A stretch of 64,000 nt of DNA from assembly GCA_016193585.1 (NCBI GenBank), contig JACPRW010000004.1:1-64000 (forward strand), given 5' to 3'. The notes below the pieces were generated by a model. It was given only the letters and a program-made list of their open reading frames with translations, did not search any database and was not told the DNA's origin. Below, piece after piece: positions 58,069 to 64,000 of this stretch. This stretch comes from Candidatus Aenigmatarchaeota archaeon. Its GTDB lineage: Archaea > Aenigmatarchaeota > Aenigmatarchaeia > GW2011-AR5. Position 1 is the stretch's first letter. Every line of letters starts with the position of its first letter. Position numbers and translations under genes: made by a program.

Positions 58069-58214
58069 GCGAGGGGCCGGATTTGAACCGACGAACGGAC
58101 TAACCGACAAGGTTTCTTAACCCAGACTGACGCATAGGCGTCGTTGCTGGTCTGGTTTCTGAGCTTCGCACTGTCCTAAGCCTTGCGCCTTTGACCAGAC
58201 TTGGCTACCCTCGC
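58069..58214 (-). tRNA. tRNA-Leu (UAG) with intron after position 37
   Basis: GCGAGGG..CCCUCGC acceptor, CAAGG CUUAGG|intron|A CCUUG anticodon arm, long variable arm, GUUCAAAU T loop. Confidence 0.9.
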
Positions 58215-58216
58215 AA

Positions 58217-58308
58217 TCAGAACCACTCGCTGTTCGCTCGCAGTTCCGATACCTCCACTTACTTTTTGAAGTCAGAACCACTCGCTGTTCGCTCGCAGTT
58301 CCGATACC
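58217..58308. repeat. 37-bp direct repeat x2 upstream of tRNA-Leu (58217-58253, 58272-58308)
   Basis: tcagaaccactcgctgttcgctcgcagttccgatacc occurs twice, identical. Confidence 0.95.
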
Positions 58309-58312
58309 ACCA

Positions 58313-58933
58313 TCACTCCTTCCTGACGACGGCTATAATATTCCTCGGGAAGATGTTAAAAGCCTTCTCCTCGCTCCCGGAAAGGCGCGTGACCGCAAAG
58401 CCCGCGCCGGCAAGTTCGCTGGCAAGTTCGCCGCCGTCGTACAGATGATAGTAGCGCTCGTATGTTTTTCCTTTGTACGTCCACGGCACCATGCCCTCGC
58501 GCTTTCCGTGAAACCGCGGCTGCTCGCGGTTCCATACGGTGATGAGCGCCTCGGCGCCGGGCTTGAGGACGCGGTGCAGCTCCTCCAGCGATTTTCTCCG
58601 TGCGCGTTTCCTGAGGCAGTGGAGCATTGCCACAGAGAGTGCGGCGTCGAACGCATCATTCGCAAACGGAAGCACCGATGCATCAGAAAGTACGCCAAAA
58701 AAAGAAATGCCCTTTTTCTTTCCTGTCTGTTGCGCCAACTGGAGCATGTTCAGTGAAAAATCAATGCCGACAACTTTGTACCTTCCTCGTAAAAAATTCC
58801 TTCCAGAACCGCAGCCGACGTCAAGAACAAAGCCTTTCCGTTCCTTCAGGAACGCGGCGGCTTCAGAACCCGGTGTCGTGCGGTATTCATTCCACGGCGC
58901 CGCGATAGACTCCCATACATCTCTTTGGCTCAC
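58313..58933 (-). CDS. class I SAM-dependent methyltransferase (Trm9-like)
   Basis: VWESIAAPWNEYRTTP..FVLDVGCGSGRNF..VLPFANDAFDAALSVAMLHCL. Confidence 0.85.
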   Translation of the reverse strand: MSQRDVWESIAAPWNEYRTTPGSEAAAFLKERKGFVLDVGCGSGRNFLRGRYKVVGIDFSLNMLQLAQQTGKKKGISFFGVLSDASVLPFANDAFDAALSVAMLHCLRKRARRKSLEELHRVLKPGAEALITVWNREQPRFHGKREGMVPWTYKGKTYERYYHLYDGGELASELAGAGFAVTRLSGSEEKAFNIFPRNIIAVVRKE

Positions 58934-59496
58934 AATATCACCGGCGCGCCGGTGATGCCAGTGAGGAAGCCGGCGGCGGGCAGGGCAATTGCCATGTTGA
59001 ACACGAAGTAGGTGACCGCGCCGAATATGTCCACTGGCTTGCCGAACATGAGCCGGTCCGCGAGCGCATAGACGACGATTTTCTCGATGACGACGAAGAA
59101 CATGATGTAGCCGATAAAGAAATCCTTCATAAACGCGGCAAGCGCCGCGCCTATCGCGTCGGCGAAATTGTACGGCGCCGGCACGAAGAGCGGCCAGTCC
59201 GGCTGCATGGGTATGAAGAAGAACTTGATGGCATGGAACACCGGGATGATGAGCAGCGTGTAGAAGAACGCGAACACCGGCCCGTACATGACGCCGATGA
59301 AAATGGTGAGAATCGTCGTGAATTCGATGCCGATCTTGCGGAGGATGCCGCCCATGCCGAGAATTATCTTGTCGAACGCGAGCAGGACGAACAGCACTGC
59401 CAGCGGCGCGCCGCCCCAGAGCAGCGAGAACGCCGCGCCGACACCGAGGGCGGCGAGCGTGATGAGCGCTTTCTGCCTGAAGCTCAAGCGGAGCAT
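58930..59496 (-). CDS. polytopic membrane protein
   Basis: 188 aa with multiple hydrophobic helices. Confidence 0.55.
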   Translation of the reverse strand: MLRLSFRQKALITLAALGVGAAFSLLWGGAPLAVLFVLLAFDKIILGMGGILRKIGIEFTTILTIFIGVMYGPVFAFFYTLLIIPVFHAIKFFFIPMQPDWPLFVPAPYNFADAIGAALAAFMKDFFIGYIMFFVVIEKIVVYALADRLMFGKPVDIFGAVTYFVFNMAIALPAAGFLTGITGAPVIL

Positions 59497-59577
59497 ACCA
59501 AAATAACTGTAGAAAGAGGCTTTTAAATTGAAGCCGGCAAATCCAAACGCTTATAAGTACAGAAACTAACTACTGTT

Positions 59578-59745
59578 ATGCCAGAAATGATAACATTGAA
59601 GTTACCAAAGAAAGATGTGGAATCGTTCCTGCGCGTAGTCGGAGACATTAGATTTATTCAGAAAGCGGAGCAGGGTGACGAAGAGGTAACGAAGGGGGGA
59701 TTTAAGACCCTCGCGCATCTACGAAAGAAGTACAGAATTCACTGA
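59578..59745 (+). CDS. antitoxin, 3'-overlapping convergent RelE
   Basis: MPEMITLKLPKKDVESFLRVVGDIRFIQKAEQGDEEVTKGGFKTLAHLRKKYRIH. Confidence 0.7.
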   Translation: MPEMITLKLPKKDVESFLRVVGDIRFIQKAEQGDEEVTKGGFKTLAHLRKKYRIH

Positions 59746-60005
59746 TAGAACTCCTTATAGCGGTGCGATTTTCTTTTTTCTATCGCAGTCACCCTCACAG
59801 CGTGTTCCTCTTCAACGATGCGGAACGCCAAACGGTAATCAGTCCTGCCTACCTTCAGAATCCAGAACTTGCCGCGTGGTTCGCCTGCTGAATGGGGACG
59901 TTCCTCAAGGAGATGCAATCGCTTCATAATCCTGTCGCGCTCACTCTTACTCAAAGTGTCCAAGAACTCAATTACGCTGTCGGCGACAAGCACATTATAT
60001 GCCAT
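59739..60005 (-). CDS. RelE/ParE toxin
   Basis: VLVADSVIEFLDTLSKSERDRIMKRLHLLEERPHSAGEPRGKFWILKVGRTDYRLAFRI. Confidence 0.85.
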   Translation of the reverse strand: MAYNVLVADSVIEFLDTLSKSERDRIMKRLHLLEERPHSAGEPRGKFWILKVGRTDYRLAFRIVEEEHAVRVTAIEKRKSHRYKEFYQ

Positions 60006-60068
60006 GAATTACTCTTCTGTTGCCTTAAATTTAAACATCTGTACAATCAATACCATTCGTGACCACGT

Positions 60069-60572
60069 ATGACAACCACGAAGAAGCCTTCACCAAAAAC
60101 GTTTGAGACCGCCACGTTCGGCGCCGGCTGCTTCTGGCACGTCGAGGAGGCGTTCCGGCAGGTGAAGGGCGTCGCCGCGACGGGCGCCGGCTACATGGGC
60201 GGCACAACGAAGAACCCGGCGTACGAGGACGTGTGCTCCGGCAGGACCGGCCACGCGGAAGTGGTGCAGGTCGTCTTCGACCCGAAACAAGTGACGTACG
60301 AGCAGCTGCTTGACGTTTTCTGGAGCAGCCACGACCCTACCACGGTAAATCGCCAGGGGCCTGACGTCGGCACGCAGTACCGCTCAGTCATCTTCTACCA
60401 TACGCCTGCGCAGCAGCAGGCGGCGTTAGCGTCGAAGGCAGCGCTCGGGAAGGCGAAGAAGTTCACAAAGCCCATCGTCACCCAGATTGTGCCGGCAACG
60501 ACGTTCTACCGCGCCGAGGAATACCACCAGAAATATCTCGCCAAGCGCGGCCTGAGCACGTGCCCTGTCTGA
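60069..60572 (+). CDS. msrA: peptide methionine sulfoxide reductase MsrA
   Basis: [31 protein letters not shown]. Confidence 0.97.
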   Translation: MTTTKKPSPKTFETATFGAGCFWHVEEAFRQVKGVAATGAGYMGGTTKNPAYEDVCSGRTGHAEVVQVVFDPKQVTYEQLLDVFWSSHDPTTVNRQGPDVGTQYRSVIFYHTPAQQQAALASKAALGKAKKFTKPIVTQIVPATTFYRAEEYHQKYLAKRGLSTCPV

Positions 60573-60611
60573 GGCTAAAGCTTTTTATTACTTGAAGTGA
60601 ACCAGATACGT

Positions 60612-60782
60612 ATGACAAAAATGGTTACACTTAAACTCCCGAAAAAGGACGTGGAATCTTTCTTGCGAGTGGTGGAGGATATGCGGTTTATCCAGAGTGC
60701 CGAGAAGGGTAACGAAGAGATAGCCAAAGGCGATTTCAAGACGCTTGAGCATGCCAGGAAGAAGTATACGTATCACCAGTAG
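60612..60782 (+). CDS. antitoxin paralogue of 59578-59745 (orphan)
   Basis: MTKMVTLKLPKKDVESFLRVVEDMRFIQSAEKGNEEIAKGDFKTLEHARKKYTYHQ. Confidence 0.7.
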   Translation: MTKMVTLKLPKKDVESFLRVVEDMRFIQSAEKGNEEIAKGDFKTLEHARKKYTYHQ

Positions 60783-60900
60783 AACTCTTTGTAACGGTGC
60801 GATTTTCTCTTCTCTACACGGCTACCCTGACAATTTTTTCCTCTTCCATGGTGAGAAATGCAATCCGGTAATCATTTCTCACTGCCTTGATTTAAGTTTG
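60780..60900 (-). pseudogene. RelE toxin remnant
   Basis: Minus strand reads AVRNDYRIAFLTMEEEKIVRVAV* then out-of-frame SHRYKEFYW, matching the RelE at 59739. Confidence 0.65.
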
Positions 60901-60965
60901 AAAGAATGCCATTGGCAGGTTTTGTTAATTACTTAAACACTTTCTGGAAGAATTACCGTATAGCT

Positions 60966-61101
60966 GCTCCCGTAGTCTAGCCCGGTCAAGGATGCGGCCC
61001 TCTCGACGAGCTTTTTGGGAAAAAGCTCGACCAAAAACTGGTCAATCAAAAACCGGAGCAAGAGACAGGCCGAAACGCGGGTTCGAATCCCGCCGGGAGC
61101 A
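60966..61101 (+). tRNA. tRNA-Glu (CUC) with intron after position 37
   Basis: GCUCCCG..CGGGAGC acceptor; CGGCC CUCUCG|intron|A GGCCG; GUUCGAAUC T loop. Confidence 0.85.
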
Positions 61102-61253
61102 TCAGTGCTTCAAGGCAAAAGATTCTTAGTTTGACACAATCGGAAGCTAAAAAATTAGGTATTGAAAAGAGTTCGTTACACTATCTTAGAAAACATGCCA
61201 TGTCTGATAAGCCTTTCAAGGTTTATGGAAACGTTAAAAGGCGAATTCAATGA
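61098..61253 (+). pseudogene. C-terminal remnant of an unidentified protein (possible integrase/recombinase tail)
   Basis: SISASRQKILSLTQSEAKKLGIEKSSLHYLRKHAMSDKPFKVYGNVKRRIQ*; no start codon; ATGA overlap with next gene. Confidence 0.4.
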
Positions 61254-62968
61254 AATCTGATATTATGGCTGAACTAAAAAAGGTTGATAACATATCTGAA
61301 GAATATTATTCTTTTGATAAAACTTCTACATTAGGCAAACTTATTCAGAAATGTGAAACTGATAACGATGAAGAAAGTAAGAAGCTTTTGATAGCTGAAA
61401 GAATGTTATTAAACAGTCCATTTGTACCAAGTGGAAGCGGTGACTTATGGGCTCATGTATTAGAAAATCTTAATGAGAAAATCCAATCATGGATTTATGA
61501 CGATGATGTCGTAAAACATTTTGAACAAAGATTAGAAACAGATTTGCCAACATTAACAGGAGCTAGAATAGGCTACTTTTTATGGACAGCCAAGAAAGAC
61601 ATTAGATTTGTACAAAAAAGCGTAGAGTTATTCATACTGGGAGGTCTAGAAAATTGTGAGGTAGACTGGAAAACATCAAAGTTTTGCTTCAGCTTTGCAT
61701 TTGAACTATCAAAAAGTCTAAATTTTAGAGACTTGGTTAAAAATGATTTAATTAAAACTTTAGCTACAGCTCTTTCAAAAGACATGGATAAGAAGTCTAT
61801 AAATTATAGGTCTATGATTGAAATATTTTTCTCAATAGCCTCAGAAATGTGGGAAGAACTAGATACTAACGAAAAAAAGTTATGTGAAGATTTACTAGAC
61901 TTGTGTTATTCTATTAGTAAGGAAGCAGCTTCTACAGGTATGTTTCATACTGTAGATATATGGCTAGGTTTAGCTAAAGAATTTTATGCAAAAACTAAAA
62001 ACCAGACTAAAGTAGATGAAATAAATAAACTTCAATTAGATAGTATAATAAGCAGGGCTGAGCAGAACCCAAGCCCATTACTTAAAACATTTTTTTATCA
62101 AAGTGCAATAGTTCACATGAGTAAAAGTAACATGAAGGATGATACTTTGAAGGGAAAATTAACAAGACTTTTAGATGAGAACAACAAAGCTTCAGAACCT
62201 CTTTTTACGAAACATGAAACATCTGTCCAAATCAAGAAAGAAGATATAAGAAAAGCTGTCTTAGAAATTCTGAAAGACGAAAATGAGTCAGACAAAATAG
62301 TTAAACTAATGTCGAAGTTCTTAATACCAGAATATTCTAGAGTTGAAAAAGAAGTCAAGGAAATTAGTAAGGATAGTATTTCTCCAATATTTCCTATGAC
62401 ACGTCAAAGCGGTACTCATATATCAGGAGCTATTTCTGGTGACGCAAGGGTAAAATATGACACTCTATCACACTTTGCACTATGTCTACAGTTTAATACA
62501 ATTATTTTAAGAGAGTCTATAGAAATGGGTAAAATAAACATAGATGTAATTAATTCTGTCATAGATAAAAGTAAAATTAATAGTGATTCTAAAGAAATTC
62601 TAAAAAGAGGCATCGAGAGATACTTTTCTTCTGACTGCATATCATCAATACATATACTAGTGTTTCAGATAGAACAATTGATAAGAGGTGTTATGGTACA
62701 AAATGGTTTTTCTAATTTTGTTTTTGACCAAAAAAGCAATTCTATGATGCAAAAGGTTTTAGATACGCTAATAAGAGAGCCTGAAGTTGAAAAAATACTG
62801 GGGAGAGATTTTGTTTCAGCCGTGATTAGCTGTATATCAAATATTGACCATCGTAATTTAAGGAACGAAGCCGGTCATGGTGTTATACCATTAGAGAAAT
62901 TGAATCAAATAAACGCTACAATTGTGCTGTTTCTAAACTTATTTATTATATCGCATTTCCTAACTTAA
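61250..62968 (+). CDS. 572-aa protein, C-terminal HEPN-like/DUF4209-like region; candidate defence gene
   Basis: C-terminal HRNLRNEAGHGVIPLEKLNQINATIVLFLNLF (RNx3H). Confidence 0.5.
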   Translation: MKSDIMAELKKVDNISEEYYSFDKTSTLGKLIQKCETDNDEESKKLLIAERMLLNSPFVPSGSGDLWAHVLENLNEKIQSWIYDDDVVKHFEQRLETDLPTLTGARIGYFLWTAKKDIRFVQKSVELFILGGLENCEVDWKTSKFCFSFAFELSKSLNFRDLVKNDLIKTLATALSKDMDKKSINYRSMIEIFFSIASEMWEELDTNEKKLCEDLLDLCYSISKEAASTGMFHTVDIWLGLAKEFYAKTKNQTKVDEINKLQLDSIISRAEQNPSPLLKTFFYQSAIVHMSKSNMKDDTLKGKLTRLLDENNKASEPLFTKHETSVQIKKEDIRKAVLEILKDENESDKIVKLMSKFLIPEYSRVEKEVKEISKDSISPIFPMTRQSGTHISGAISGDARVKYDTLSHFALCLQFNTIILRESIEMGKINIDVINSVIDKSKINSDSKEILKRGIERYFSSDCISSIHILVFQIEQLIRGVMVQNGFSNFVFDQKSNSMMQKVLDTLIREPEVEKILGRDFVSAVISCISNIDHRNLRNEAGHGVIPLEKLNQINATIVLFLNLFIISHFLT

Positions 62969-63050
62969 AGTATATTCTGGAGTATACATTTAAGCGTTCA
63001 AAAATAGAGGGATACATATAACCCAGCATCAGTGCTTCATCTGTTTTCCG

Positions 63051-63530
63051 TTACTTCTTTGTTTCGTGTTCTGCCCAGAGGCTGTAGCCGAAGCCTATGG
63101 CTGTGTAGAGAATAATCATCTGCGGAAAGCTGGTGATAAGCCTGACACCAAGGTAATCGGCGAAGAAGATGAGCGTGTCGTGAACCGCGAAGATGATGAC
63201 GAGCGCCGTGAAGAGGATTTCTTCCACGTGAGGGACCGGGTCGGTCTTTTGGACAACCATGCCGACAAACTTCACCACTGCATAGAAGAATGCGAGTGCA
63301 AGCGGCACGAGGAGCGGAAACGCCCAGATGCCGAATGCGTTTTCGATGGGCTTGAAGAGCGGGTTCCCCTGCGTGCCGCGCAGGACATCAAAGATGGTGT
63401 CGAGCAGGAGGAGCATGCCAAGCCCGATGAGTGCAGGTTTTTTGGGCAGGAACGCCGCGCGCCTCATGGCCGCCATGGTAATCATTGAAGCCGAACGCCT
63501 ATAAAGCTGCGGCGAGGCGATATGTAACAT
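63051..63530 (-). CDS. polytopic membrane protein
   Basis: 159 aa, several hydrophobic helices. Confidence 0.5.
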   Translation of the reverse strand: MLHIASPQLYRRSASMITMAAMRRAAFLPKKPALIGLGMLLLLDTIFDVLRGTQGNPLFKPIENAFGIWAFPLLVPLALAFFYAVVKFVGMVVQKTDPVPHVEEILFTALVIIFAVHDTLIFFADYLGVRLITSFPQMIILYTAIGFGYSLWAEHETKK

Positions 63531-63553
63531 TCAACAAATATGGCAAGCCGGTC

Positions 63554-64000
63554 TTACGCTAATTCCTTCCCGCCGCCGAGCCTTCTGAAAACCTCTTCCT
63601 CAAATTCCTTCCCGCGCTCGACGGCATCTGATTCCGCGACGATGGGGAGCAGCCTGTTAGCTACTATGGTCTCGTATTGCGGGGTGGTGAGAAATATCAC
63701 TTGCACCGACTGATCTCCCGTATCGAGTAGGTAGAAATTGCCATCGACCTTACTTTCATTGAGCGCCCGCGTGATGAGGTCGATGAAAGAGAGGTCGAGC
63801 CAGTCGCCGGATGATGTCAAGTTTGTTTCATATCGTTTACCGTCAAATACAAAAGAGAAAGGCGTTGGCTCATCCATCGTAAAGTTGTCTGTAATATTCA
63901 TCGGCGTGAATGCTCCGTGTGAAACATCCACCAGCCCGAGCGTAATTTCCTCGTACGGGTTCTCGAAGTTGCTCGTCTCGGCATCAAACCAGTACGTCAC
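63554..64000 (-). CDS. protein of unknown function, truncated by window end
   Basis: ORF runs to window edge. Confidence 0.5.
   Translation of the reverse strand: MTYWFDAETSNFENPYEEITLGLVDVSHGAFTPMNITDNFTMDEPTPFSFVFDGKRYETNLTSSGDWLDLSFIDLITRALNESKVDGNFYLLDTGDQSVQVIFLTTPQYETIVANRLLPIVAESDAVERGKEFEEEVFRRLGGGKELA

Larger units (their letters stand above)
61098..63039. mobile_element. small tRNA-Glu-integrated element bounded by a 15-bp direct repeat
   Basis: AGCATCAGTGCTTCA at 61098-61112 (tRNA 3' end) and 63025-63039; AT-rich interior. Confidence 0.7.

Overview
The window is archaeal. Support: class III/type IV pilin-like N-termini, a class I lysyl-tRNA synthetase, an S26e-type ribosomal protein, archaeal apgM and enolase, a TadA/TadC-like pilus motor, and two tRNA genes with introns in the canonical archaeal position. 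Gene content (TA-rich, pilin-rich, endosialidase-chaperone fibres) suggests a DPANN-type lineage, but I cannot prove that here. Layout: (1) 1-5.1 kb, a minus-strand pilin/pseudopilin cluster. (2) About 5.1-31.5 kb, an array in which phage-tail-fibre-like modules ('GNVGIGTxxPG' repeats, C-terminal Peptidase_S74/endosialidase-chaperone domain and coiled coil; mostly truncated, three nearly full length) alternate with about 15 toxin-antitoxin (TA) modules (VapBC/PIN, RelE, HicAB, HEPN/MNT, DUF2283/DUF4258, DUF433/DUF5615). (3) 31.5-35.6 kb, further TA-type genes, a truncated DUF4143 ATPase and an interrupted Fic/Doc gene. (4) 35.6-40.4 kb, TadC x2, a KaiC/ArlH-like ATPase and a TadA/VirB11-like ATPase. 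(5) 40.4-56.3 kb, mostly housekeeping and cell-envelope genes (S26e, large Cys-rich surface protein, GT-C and GT2 proteins, site-2 protease, lysS, apgM, eno, DUF763, NUDIX). (6) 56.3-64 kb, HicAB, a HEPN-like gene, tRNA-Leu, a methyltransferase, TA modules, msrA, and tRNA-Glu followed by a small tRNA-integrated element carrying a 572-aa protein with a HEPN-like RNxxxH motif. The array is also full of two kinds of hairpin elements: (A) about 91-97-bp twin hairpins with long loops, often mutually complementary, flanked by TA or T(C/T)A direct repeats, which interrupt genes that are restored by in-silico excision; and (B) clusters of tight, mostly triloop hairpins that sit after fibre stop codons, vary in hairpin number between copies, and in a few cases sit inside genes. 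Main candidate for an undescribed system: the fibre/TA/hairpin array, which superficially resembles an integron-like or phase-variable fibre store stabilised by TA modules. All calls come from reading the sequence and ORF track; no database search was possible.
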